Position numbers and translations under genes: made by a program. Of a DNA stretch of 64,000 nt, positions 1 through 12,500 are shown piece after piece. The stretch is from Rhizophagus clarus (Eukaryota > Glomeromycota > Glomeromycetes > Glomerales > Glomeraceae). The first letter of the stretch is position 1, and every line of letters begins with the position of its first letter. Below the pieces are notes generated by a model that worked only from the letters and a program-made list of their open reading frames with translations, ran no database searches and was not told the DNA's origin. The stretch spans positions 310,001-374,000 of the forward strand of contig BLAL01000066.1 in NCBI GenBank assembly GCA_015698045.1. The letters are read 5' to 3'.

Positions 1-1311
1 TTATTAAAATCACAAAAAGTTATATTACAAGAATCATTAAATAAGTTGAATAGTGAAAATCGTCAAGAATTACCAAATCATGTAGATCAAAATAATGAAA
101 TCAAAGAATTAAAGGATAATACTAAGAGAGAAGTTATAAGATCGGATCCTCCTCCTATACAAAGAAGATCATCTAAACGCACTCCGAATTATGGATCACA
201 AGATAATTTAGGACAAGAATCTGCTAGTATAGTACAAGCAACATTAGTTAAAGTAGAACATCGACCACAACAAACTGTTATAAATGGAACTTCACAATCT
301 CAACAAACATCTAATAATTCATCATCATCAGTTCGTCCTGTCACCTCGGTAACTTCAATTAATACTATAATTCAACAACAACAACAACAAAAAAGACGTA
401 CCAATTATCCTGACGAAACAACCATTCCGATTAGTGGAAGTAGTGTTGTACCCTCTTCTCCTAGTACTCGTAGACGTGTAATTTCTACGTCAGGAAGTCA
501 ACCTCCCGTGATTAATAAAACATCTAAAAGGTTAACATCAATATATTCAACTAACGAAGAGTTAAATGACGATTCGGGTGTTTACCTTCCAAAGATTGTT
601 TCACCTATTCCCACTCGAGCAAAAACTTTTCTAATTACTCCTAATAAAGGAAATGATGGTGGTGATCAATATGTTTATGATGAATCAAATCATTTTGTTT
701 ATGAATCTCGTGGTTCAGTAGAATCCGTTAACAATCCTAATAATAGTGCGTACCCTAATAATCATAACAATAGTGTGACTTCATTAAGTAAAAGATCTTC
801 ATTGTATAATCCACCATCACCATCACAAATACCAAAATTAATTGATGTTAACAAACGAACATCTGGCAATTACAGTTCCACCACCAAACCATTACCTTCT
901 ATTCCTAAAGAAACCAATAAGAATAAATCAGATGAATTGGATTCAAGTGCATCAAGTATAAAAAGTAGACGAAGTATAGTATCATTGAAGGGTAAAAGAT
1001 TAAGTGGGATCATTAATAGTAATAAAAAAGAAGAAGCTCCTCTATGTGATTATTGTGGTCGAAACCCTTGTAAGAAAAAGGCAGTTCTTAAAGGATATAG
1101 TAAATACTGTAGTAACGAATGTAAAAAATTTGCAAATGAAGCTGCAAGGTAAGCATAATTTTATTGAAATAATTATGATTCTTTATTTCATAATAATATT
1201 AATAAATATTTATTCCTTTTTACCAGTGATGCAACAAAATCTAATGAACCGAAATCACCTACATTTTATAGTAGTTCTGTTCGTAACTCAACAGATACTT
1301 TATCTAAATAA
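1..1311 (+). CDS. 3' part of a low-complexity protein with C-terminal Cys-rich zinc-finger-like motif (5' end off the window)
   Basis: The frame is open from base 1, so the start lies upstream of the window. Exon 1 runs to 1148; an intron at 1149-1226 (donor GTAAGC, acceptor ACCAG) joins AG|T to form Ser, and a short last exon ends at a TAA at 1309-1311. The visible ~410 residues are mostly disordered Ser/Thr/Asn/Pro-rich sequence with a poly-Gln tract (CAA codons near 375-392) and many basic 'RRS/KRxS' sites that could be phosphorylated. Just before the intron lies CDYCGRNPCKKK...YCSNECKKF, a C-x2-C-x4-C...C-x3-C arrangement resembling the short CxxC...YCSxxC zinc fingers found in many fungal proteins. 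The first visible residues look like the end of a helix or coiled coil. No specific function can be assigned; a regulatory or scaffolding protein is a guess. Confidence 0.75.
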
Positions 1312-3523
1312 TGCATTAATTTGATATTTTATTTATTTATTTGTTTTTGTTTTTCTTTCTTGTACATTATTACCATCATTTTTTTTTTTTTTTTGTGTAT
1401 ATATATAGTATATATAATTTCCATATATATTATATAAAATATATTGTTTATAAAAATAATAGAAATTATATAAATTATAATTAAATAAAATTTCATCTCT
1501 TAATGTAAGACTATCGCGTATTTTTGTCATTTTAACGTAAATTATAGTTAAAATATAGTGAATCAATATACAGTATATATAATATTTTTTAAATCTTAAC
1601 TGTTGGTAAAGTTATGTATTAATATAAAAGAATTTGGTTGCTACATCATCATTTCATTTTTCAAACTCGTTCACAAAATACATTATCTGTTATCCGCGGA
1701 ATACAATGATTGTCATCTTACTGAAAAGTGCAAAATATTAAACCAATCGCATTCGAGAAATCCTAATTCCTAAAATACTTTTATCTAAATAACTGTTAAA
1801 AGTTTTCGGTGTCCGCATAGGTCGATGAGCTAGTTTTTCTTTTCTTTTTTAATTGATTTATCTTTTTAAATTTCTTATATTACGTTTAATAAAATTGAAA
1901 ACAATCTTAGTATAAAAAAAAGGAAAACAATTTTTATCGCTTATTTTTAGTTTATGTCATGAGTTCTAGTTACTAATAGAAGAGAGCGTATTTCTAATTG
2001 TTGAAGATCCGAATGCAAATAATTTATTAGCTAAAGGTTAATACCAGACATTTATTGACTATACTGACCACTGTATTAAAGAAAGCTGTTTCAAATATAA
2101 ATAAATTATCATGGGAGTCTTACAAAATGAGGGTACTATGCATGAATTTAAAGTTCGTAGAGGAGTTTTAACATTTTGATTCGCTTACAATTACAGCACA
2201 TGGTTGTTCGGATTTTCTAGGTCATATGCACAAATGACAAATTCAAAATGTCAATGCTGCAATAGCAACTTTGATCTCTTGGTCCATACGATATCATGCC
2301 TTACTTCGTAAACTCTGCTCTAATTTTACGAGACTAACTTTAAACTAAGCATCCTTTTCTATGGCCTGCCTCAATTGTAGTTTTCTCAATAAGTCGAGTT
2401 GAAAATTTTTTCATATTTAATATTTCAATTGCACGTATGATTACGACTAAAACTAGGAGATCGGTCATCAGAAGTTGCACAAATTCACGAATATATTGTA
2501 TCGCGATCGTACCGTACATTATTTATATAGTAGGCACATACCCCGCACATAAGCATACATTGGTAAAGCCCGATGTGGGGTCAAAATAAAAATGCTTTAC
2601 ATGTTATTTTATGGACTAGCGCTTTGTAACCTACCGCTTTGACGTTTCATGTATAAAATTAAAAAGCGCACATTTACTGTTTGTACGTAAAAGCCTATAA
2701 TCTTAACTTCAAAATAAAGTTCTCCGTACTATACTAAAAAGCGATTATTGTTTCCGAAAAAGTATTTTTTAATAATTTATCATTCTATATTAATTATGAT
2801 TTCTAATTGAAGTTTTTCCTCTTCCTTCAGCATATTCTGATGCTTTTTTAACATTTAACCCATCGCCTTAAATGAATTAAAACATGAAAATAATTAATTC
2901 AGCTTCTAGCTAAAACGACCTTCTTTTCGATTTAAGAGACAATGCTTATACTTAGTTATACATTCAAAATCAATATTGCTACAACAATTTCTGCCTTCTA
3001 TATAATTTTTATAATTTTGAATGCAATTATAACTTCCGACGAACATTTATATTGTATAATATAATAGATCACAAGTACATTTGACGGACTACAAACGTAA
3101 CAACAGTTCATATTTACATGAGAAATGTCCGTGATTTCACCAAACCATTACCAAATCAAAATTTTTTTTGGTGGTATTTATTTTTAAGATTAGTACTTAA
3201 TTGATAAACTTGCTTTATAACAAACAAAGTCCTTTGAGTTTTCCGGAAACCCTCAAGATTTATAAAACGTCTGTATGTTACAGCCTATTATTTATCCAAA
3301 TTTTCAGTTACTGAATCATTAATAAACTAATCACATATAGATTTAAAGAAAGTTATGAGGGCATTTTAAATTTTCAATGTATAATATCAGTAACGTCATA
3401 TTATAGGAAATTTGTTAAATATTGTTTGTTTATTTATTTGAAATAACAATATAACATAATATTTAGAAAACAAAGTTATCATAATCATAACAATAAAAAT
3501 AAAAATAGATATTATAATGATCT
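1312..3523. other. Intergenic, no gene recognised
   Basis: AT-rich sequence between the end of the first gene and the end of the RNF213-like gene, which point towards each other. It contains homopolymer T tracts near 1380 and slightly less AT-rich sequence at about 2200-2600. I found no ORF with family character, no terminal repeats with target duplications and no tRNA-like T-arm. Short open frames at 1333-1566 are AT-rich noise. Confidence 0.5.
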
Positions 3524-6500
3524 CTACATCGCATCAAATTTATTAGATTTAGATTTTCTTGATCGAGTAACTTTGTTAATTGTAGGTGTTCGTTGAGGAT
3601 GAATGGTTGGATTGATGGTTGGAACAATAGGTTGTTTTCTCGCCATTTGCTAAAAAACAATTTAAAATTAATAAAATATATGTTATATAAACAAGAACTT
3701 ATCGAAATCTCAAAATCTCTTACTTCAATTTTGTTAATTGTAAATTCATAAGCATCATACGTATTAGCCACCAATAAATCTTCTGGGAATAGATTATCAA
3801 TAAGATTTTCTGGAACATTTGACGGCCAAAAATTTAATGAACTATCTTGTAAATAAACGTATAATGGCTCCATTTCCTTTTGATTTTCTAAAGTTAAGAA
3901 TCGTAACATGAATCGTTTTAATGCTAAAGCGAACGCTTCTGCTGGTATAAGTTGTTCGTTCTTTGTAGTTTGTTGCTCAAAATCTACAGATTTATTTATT
4001 GAAGCCCTCATATCTGCTGAAAGTGGTATCTTATATTTTTCATTAATATATTTAATTTTAATGTTAGCAACTTGTTCCTCAACGAATTCGTATAAGCCCA
4101 CCAAATGTTTAAGTCGTAAATCAACATTCAAGATTTTAGAGAATCCTTCATGTGCGGATAATGATGATAATTTCATCCATTGCGAAATATATTCCTTAAT
4201 AGATTTATCTCCATCTCCAACTGCTGTACGTTTGACAAAGCAGAGAAGAATTTCCAATGATGATAAAATTTCTGACGCATTATCTATAATTGAATCTGAA
4301 CCATACGGATACATAAATGAATTAAATGTATTAGATATTCCAGAAACGCCTAACAAACCCATTTTTTCAGGTGGGATTGGCTCTTGGGTTATTAAATTTT
4401 TAATATCACTAAGAATTCTCATACACCCTTGGAATAATTCCATATGATATGGGAAGGGTTCTAGATATAACTGGGATTCTGGTTGAGTTTCTATAAGAAC
4501 TTTTTCAAAAACTAAAATATTTGCAAATTCAGCTTCAATTTTTGTCAAATCGTAGATAATATCATTTCCTCTTGCAACTGCTAAATTTCTTTGACTATAT
4601 GCAAGGATTTCGTCATCCCAATCGAAATTTATAATGTTTACTGAACGAGCATGATCAAGACGCATTGATTGAAGACAATATCCATTTGGTGAGTCCGTTT
4701 TTGCTTTTTCTTTTGATGTTGATAAAACAGTTCGTTCTATATCAAATTGTGGTTCATCTAAAAATTTGAGAGATTTACAAGTTCCGGGTTGGATTTCGAT
4801 GACTTCTTTCAGGAAGTTATTTTGTAAATTAACTAAAAAATCTAAAATTGCGCATAAGAAAATTCCTGCATCCTTCGGTTCCATTAATCCAAAAACAACC
4901 GGAAGATTATAACTCATAGTAGGTTTATCTTTTGGAAGTTGATGACATTGATATCGTCCTACCGAAGGTATTACCGTATCCCAACCATGTTTGAAGTCGT
5001 CAAAAGCAGTTTTCAAACTGTTGAATATTTCATGATTTTCACCTTCATCAGATTCTTTTTCTATAAATTGTCTGAAGGTCATTTCTCTTGCCTTTTGTCT
5101 TGTTAATTGGTATCCAAGTTTGGAATTTAAAATTTGAACGAATTTTATAATGGGCAAAAGATGATTAAGTAACTCCAACTGTCCAGAATATTTGAAAAAT
5201 ACTGATAGGAATGGATAATTTTTACTCCTAGTTAAATCACTCATAAAGTAAGCACGGAAGCTATCGAAATTAATTGTTCCAATTGTTCTCCATAAAGCTG
5301 GTAAATTCTCTCTTCGATATTGTTTATCCATAACCAAAGTCTGATTGATTTCGCCTTCAATTATATTATTCTTCTTATTTTTGGTTAAAGCTTCACTTAA
5401 TTTCATACGATAATTCGTTACTGTTTCAGTTATATTTTTAATGTGTGGTGTGATATAATTTTTATGGAATTCTGTTTCCCAATTCTCGCGTTCAGCGGGA
5501 TTTCTTGTTTGTTGATTCGGTAATGGAGGTTTTTCAGTCATTAAAGAAATTAGTGAATGAAACATTAATGCCAAATTCTGGTTATAAATTTTATTGTTAG
5601 TAATTTATTTAATATGAAGAACACAAAAAAAAAAAGATTATAATTTACCTCATCTGAACAATTAAGAAGGTTCTTTAGAGCTTCCCAATCACTTCGAATG
5701 TGATCCATACAATATTTTTCAGAATCTGTAGCGGTTTGGTTGTTTTTTTGGAGAAAAGCATAGGCAGGTTGAGGTGCGGACGCTCCAATAAGAACATGAA
5801 CAATTAAATGTAAGATACGATATGATGTAGGTGGTAAAGATCTGACGGAATGATATAAGTCATGATTAACTGGTTCGCCAATATATCCTGCTTGATCATT
5901 TATAGCCATTTGGGCAATTGGTTGAACGTCAAGTCTAGTGTTTCCATCTGCTGGCTTATTGTAGGTATCTCCACCAATTTTATTTCCACATTTCGGACAT
6001 TTACTAGAAACATAAACATTACCACAACCCGCAACGAAATATTTATATCCACATCTGCATACATATCTTGTAAGTTTATTTGTATTCGTTCGTTCAGCAG
6101 CAGCAACTGCATTTAGCACTACAGACTCTACATCAGAAATGCACGTCAAAATAAAGAGATTCTGACAATCTTGTAATTTATGTAAATACATTGCTAGTTG
6201 AGATGAATTCGGTTCAACTGATGAATAAAGTACGATAATGTGTGCAATAACTGATTTTAACAATAAATCGCTATTACTAATCCCCGGATTATTAATTTGA
6301 AGTAAGGGTTGATTATTCATCAAGATTTTTGTTGCGATTGTTTTAAATTTATCCGGAAGGTTTAATCCAGAAAGTTCTTTAACCAAGAAATCGGCTGATT
6401 GCATTTCCGAATGTCGCCATTCTCTTGAAGCCCTTAAAACATGAAGGCGTATAAAGAAAAGTCCCATTAAAGATAACTTTGCTGTTAAAGTCATTGTTTG

Positions 6501-9500
6501 TTTTAAATTTTGCATGAATGCTTGGAAAGGTCCCTTATTTCCTATACTATAGAGTGTCATAAAGCTGTTTTCTACTTCATTATATTCGGGTAGATTACAA
6601 TATGGATTGAAAGATAAACGATTTTCTCTAGTATCTTCCCAATTTAATGTTCCAAGCCACGGTAAAATTCTTTTCTGAGCTTCACAAAATCGTCTAATAT
6701 CATCAATCGAAAAGTCTCTTTGGCATAAGTCTCTTAAGAAATAAAACTTGAGCGAATTAATCAAAGGATGTGCAAAATTCATGTTGTTATTAATTTGATC
6801 GATTAGCTCGTCACTATCAAAGTTTTCTTCCTCCATTTTTCTATATGCAATAGGACTATTTTTATCTTCCTGAAGGAAGTTGTCCCAAAATCGACGAACA
6901 AATTCTTTAAGTAAGGCAATTGAAGCTATTATTTGTAATGCTGGACTTCCTTGTTTATATAAAGCTTCAAGGGCAGGTCCAAAAAAAGCTGATAAATTTT
7001 CCAATTCTTCATTTATATAAAATGTTTGTTCAATGACATCACAACATAAAGTAGCCATGTTTGTATCCAAGTCTTTTAAGGAGTCATTAATTACATTTAG
7101 CCGAGCAGATTGTCTGAAAATTTCTTCAGGATCCGTAATTATTGTAAAGAATGTATCTTCATTTTCTGATTCTTCCTTAAGGAAGATTCTTTCAAGGATT
7201 GCACCCATTAATGGAAAAGGTTCATTTGAGAATAATTTCTTATAAAGGCTTAATCGAACATTTGATTCAATCGGAACCAATGCAAGACACCTCATGATAA
7301 ATGATCTTCTGGGAATTAAATTCTTTTCATTATGATCTAATTTATCTAGTTTATCAAGTACAGTGCCGACAAATTCTTCTGAGAGAACTTCTTGTTCGTC
7401 TGAACTTAATCCAAGTTGAACAATTTCTCTAATACTATCTAAAGGGATCGTCTTTGTTGCAACTAAATCGTTTACAATACGTAACAATTGGAGATCAGGT
7501 AAGTTCCTTGCTTGTGCTATCTTACTACCAAGAGATAATACTTTTGTGACGTCATGCTGCCATTTATCAATTAAATGAGCGTTTGCTGCACCTTCAAAAT
7601 TTCCACAAATTCGTCGGAGCATTATCTTTGCCACTTCTTTAACAAGATATTTTTCTAGACTTCCTTTAATTATAGAATCGCCTTGGATTTCGATGTTTTT
7701 TATTAATACTGGGGACATTTGAGCCAATTGTAATTGAGCTAAAACTTCGTTCGCATTCTTCCACCAATAAGTATGAAGGAAAATTGGTTGATACACCTTA
7801 TCAGTACCAATAAGTAACTTGAGAATTTTTGCTAACAATTTTGTATTCTTATTTCCACTATCATCCGTTGCAATAACAGTAATAAAATCATTGAAATATA
7901 ACTCAGGGAACCTTTCAAGATGAGAATCTTTTAATTGAGGAATTGAAGCAAGGATATTATTTTTGAAATCTTTCATATGATTGTCGATCACGTAATCATC
8001 AGCTATATCATCATCTTTTTGTAACATCGCTACCTCCTCTTCATAATATCTTTTAAAACTATCAATTTGTTTCATGAAATAAAATGAAAAAGGAAATTTA
8101 AGATCAAACAAACTTCCTGCTGACATATTATATCCATCGGGTTTTGGATCTGGTAAATCATCAATCTTGACAATCTTCTTATCCATATAAATTTGTTGCC
8201 AAAACTTGAGTAATTCCTCATAATTTTCTCCTGACATTATTTGATCGTCGATAAAAAAAAATGTTTTTGTCGCGGATAATCTTTCTAAAGAACAAAAAAT
8301 TTGAGCTATCGGTTTTCTGACCAGTTTTCTAATATGAGCTTGTAGCGCTGTAGAGAATGAGGAGTACGGATATAAATTTTGTTTATTTGATGCGACTTTA
8401 TATTGCCAATCATTTGTGGATTTTTCTTCGATCCATTCAAGAGTTCTTTCTTTTAAACATTTAATGAAGCTTGGATACTCTAATATTTTTTCGCTTAATA
8501 CCCTAGAGAAGAAAGTTAATAGTATATCAACAGAACAACAATTTTTAATGAGATACATATAAAATATAAATAAAGTTAACAAAAAATACTTACTTTATAT
8601 GATTGATTGATTTATTATTAGACGGATATTTCATACAGAGTAAACACCATAATAGTTCTTGTTGTAAAATTTTTTCGAACGGATAAGTAGAATTTATTAT
8701 ATAAGATAATGATCCATCCAATAGACTTGATGTAGGAATATCGTTTCTTGATAATGTTTCAATAGTCATTTGCTTCCAACCACACATGAAATTAAAAGAT
8801 GCTAAAGTGGATTCCTGATCTCGATGAATATGAAGAATAATACAAGCATGCTTATGCTTCTGTTCCATTTGATCTTTCTTTGTTATGAATTCGTTTCGGA
8901 ATTGTTCAATAATGAATTTAGCTAGTTTAATACATCCAGCATTAACGGTAGTTACATCACATTGGAGAATTAATATATTATCAGTTGATTCTAACCAAAA
9001 ATGTTTTACCTACAAAGTATAGATTTTAATAAGTAAAAACATATTTAATAATATTAAATCATTGTTCTGACTTACCCTATTTGAAAGTTGAGCTTCGGTC
9101 TTGAATGTTGACAATTTATCTACTTGACAATCTAAAAATCCTTGTAAACAAGACTTAACATCTGTATTAATATTGGAGAATGTGTTGACAATTACTAAAT
9201 GTCCATTGGGATCTGTTAACGATTTTTTTTGATTAATAAAATAATCGTAAAGACTATCATGATGTTGTTGATTAAAATAAACATGCTTCCATCGTTCAAC
9301 TTCATCTCGTTCTAAATCTGATCTTTCAGCTCTCACAATTCCATCAGAAGATGCTGTTGCGATCAAACATTCTTTGCATTCATTTAGAATATCTTCATTA
9401 CTAGCATCAAAATTATTCTTGGTAACATCAATAACTAAACTCTGCAAGGTTTCATCTTTATCAAATCCAATAAATAAATCTTTCTGAGTAAACTTATTGC

Positions 9501-12500
9501 GTAGTTGTGTTATTTGATTAACTCCGGCTAAAGTTGACATTCTTTTTGCCCAATCGTTTAAATTTTCGACAAGTAATCTTTGCCTTTCATTAAGCGTGTC
9601 ATTAATCGACATTTTTTGTTTTTCAAATCGATTAAGAAGTGGGGGATCAGCCGAAGCTAAATTCTTTTCATCCATAACAAGGATACATTTAAAATTTGGT
9701 GAAACGTAACTGAAAATTGCGAATTAAAACAAGATAATTATTTAATTCCAATTAAAATAAATAGAAAATAAGTGAGAGATGGCCAAATTATAACAACCGT
9801 CAAATGTGAATTAAATTCCAATAATTTACTTACAGCATAGGATTAGCATACGCTCCAAGCGCAACCCGTGTGAAATATTTGACATTTTCCTTGCTTCCCA
9901 CCACAATATAATTCTGATTCCATAAATCGTAAAGACTCCCTATAGACATAAATAAATTATTTACTCTGATTATTATATTTAGGATAGTAATCAAGAGAAT
10001 TTACCATAAATTATTTCCAAATCTGTTAGAATCAGTGGTCTGCCTTCTTCAACACACATCTAAATTATAAAATTACGTACAAATTAAGCAAATTGAATAA
10101 AAATGTAATAAAATTAAATTATAAATTAGTTACCATGATTCTTCTCAAAACACTGTAGGAATAATCCTCTCGGTCATCAGGAAATTGTGATCCTAAAATC
10201 ACAACAGGATCTAATTTTCTTCTTCTTAATTGATAAGTCAATAAATTTACAATTGAATCACTTTTACCAATAACCATTAAATGACGCGCTTCAGAATCTT
10301 CTAAATTTGAATCGATCAATTTTTCGATTGGAATTGGTTTATAGAACCATGGTTTATGGTCATTAAACATTTTAAGAACATCTCCAAAATAATTTTCACA
10401 TAGTTTGGCATTATTTTCTGTTCCTCCAAAATTGCGGGCTAACGCCATTTGAATATTCTCTGGAGTCATTTCATCTGATGAAAGTTGTTTGACCAACGCG
10501 TAATAATCACGTAGACCGTGAAAGTTAGGTAAAGCTTGCCCTTCTTTTTCATAATCCGAATATGCTTTAGCTAAAGGTTCTAATGCGCCTCTTTGCCCTG
10601 GTCCAATAAATTCCGTATTTAATAAACGTTCAGCAGTATCAACTAAATCATCCAAATCAAATTGTGGTCTATAAAAAAAATAAATTTAAAAAAGTAAATA
10701 AAATGAACAGTTAATTATAAGCATTCGACAAATAATCGTACCTCTGGACGAGTAATGCGCGGCTACTTTTACTATTATCCAAGCGCCAATTAGATATTCC
10801 TATAACTGAAACAGTTGACCCTGTGGCAGGGTAACTTGGTTCAAGCAAAGAATGAAGTACTTTTAGTGGATTGAAAGGACTCGTTTCAGCCAGACCGACT
10901 AATAAAAAATTTAACAATAAATATTTTGAAAACTTTAATAATTAAAAGGGAAATAAGAAATAAATTACAATTACCTTCATCAAGTAAAACAACGCTAATA
11001 ACAGGAAATTGCTTGGAAGTTGTTTCTTGATATTTGTTTGCCTTATCAAAAACTTTTATGATACCATCAGAAGTTGAAGACGAAGAGCCTTGATGTGGAA
11101 TTAAGTAAATCTGTGGTAAATTTCTAAAATATTTGTCATTTGAATCAGATCCACGTAAATTCGAGCTTATAAGACGAATTGCTAAAGACTTTGAAGAACC
11201 AGGTGCTCCTATAAGAAACAGTGGAATCCGTGTCAAAATGCATACAATCATAACCAAAACGTTTTCTAATAAAGCTTCATTATGCGCTGTATTAGGTGGG
11301 CATTGCATCCTATTAATATAATCTTCTTGTTCTTCGCGAATAATTTTGGCAAACATAAATTCTCCTATATAAGCTTTGTGATTTTGCAATATTTGTCCCA
11401 TTTCACGACGATATTGTTTGCGTAAATCTTGTTCATATAACCGAGAATGGTAGCAAAGACTAAGTGCTAAAACGTAAGATCTAGTTATTGTGGTTGGATT
11501 ACCATGTGGTGGATATTTATGTCCCTTCCTGTAGGCTGGGCGATTTTCGAGAGAATTATAAAAGAATTTCACCAATGTTATAGCGCGTTTAACGTCACGT
11601 AAGCTCACACTGTATGGCTCCTCGGCCTTACGAATGAATCTTTGGGAAGCATATAAGAGTTCTGAAAATACAGGATGTGCTAATTTTTTTAATTCTTTTT
11701 CAACCATAATTTGAATATATTTATACTCATCATCTGGTTTCAAAACACCATAGTCCCAAACATAATCCAAAATTTGATCAGGAAGTGGTTTGACTTGATA
11801 AACAAGATTACTTTGTTCTTCATACTTTTTAACCTTATTTGTCAAACCAGCTTCACTTTGAGTTTTTGTACGGAGACGGTATGGATTACAAGCAGAGAAT
11901 AAACGAATATTTGGATGTATAAGTTTACCATTAAGCGTGCGATGGGATATTAAATCGGCAAGTAAACCTATATGGTTGCAAGTATTGATTTCATCAAAAA
12001 ATAGCCAAATCTCGCCCTTTTCTGCCTTTTTTAAAGCATCATCCATAAACATCATAATAGTCTTTTCATCAATTCCAGCATGAAGGTTAAAAGCCTGAAA
12101 TTGAACTTCAACCATCAAGGCCAAATGGGCAATTAAACTTGTCTAAAAATGAAATGAACATTTAGAAAAATTCTTATTTTATGATAAAATGATAGAATAA
12201 AAAATACCTTGCCACATCCTGCTTCACCACATACTATGACTGGAATATTTGCACGCGCTCTTAAAAGAATTAAGGCCATCTTTATTAAATTATCACCAGA
12301 TAAGGCATATTCAGGAAGATCTAATTTTCCTATTGATCTTCGTGCCAAATATTCTAATTTTACAAAAAGAGCATCAGCAGACATCGAATTATAATCATCT
12401 AATTCCCATTTTTTTTGATCTCCAATTATTTGACTTTTTAATAAAATCTTAACATTATCATGAACCTTCGTTCTGTCCCGATATAAAGCTGATATAGTAT

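Noticed and set aside
1380-1440. TATATA-rich stretch as a promoter
   Set aside because: Lies downstream of a gene end and faces no start codon within 2 kb.
2505-2585. Imperfect inverted words ACCCCGCACAT / ATGTGGGGT
   Set aside because: Short and mismatched, no boundaries or target duplication; likely chance.
3908-4447. 179-aa plus-strand frame inside the RNF213-like gene
   Set aside because: Antisense shadow of a long, motif-rich minus-strand exon.
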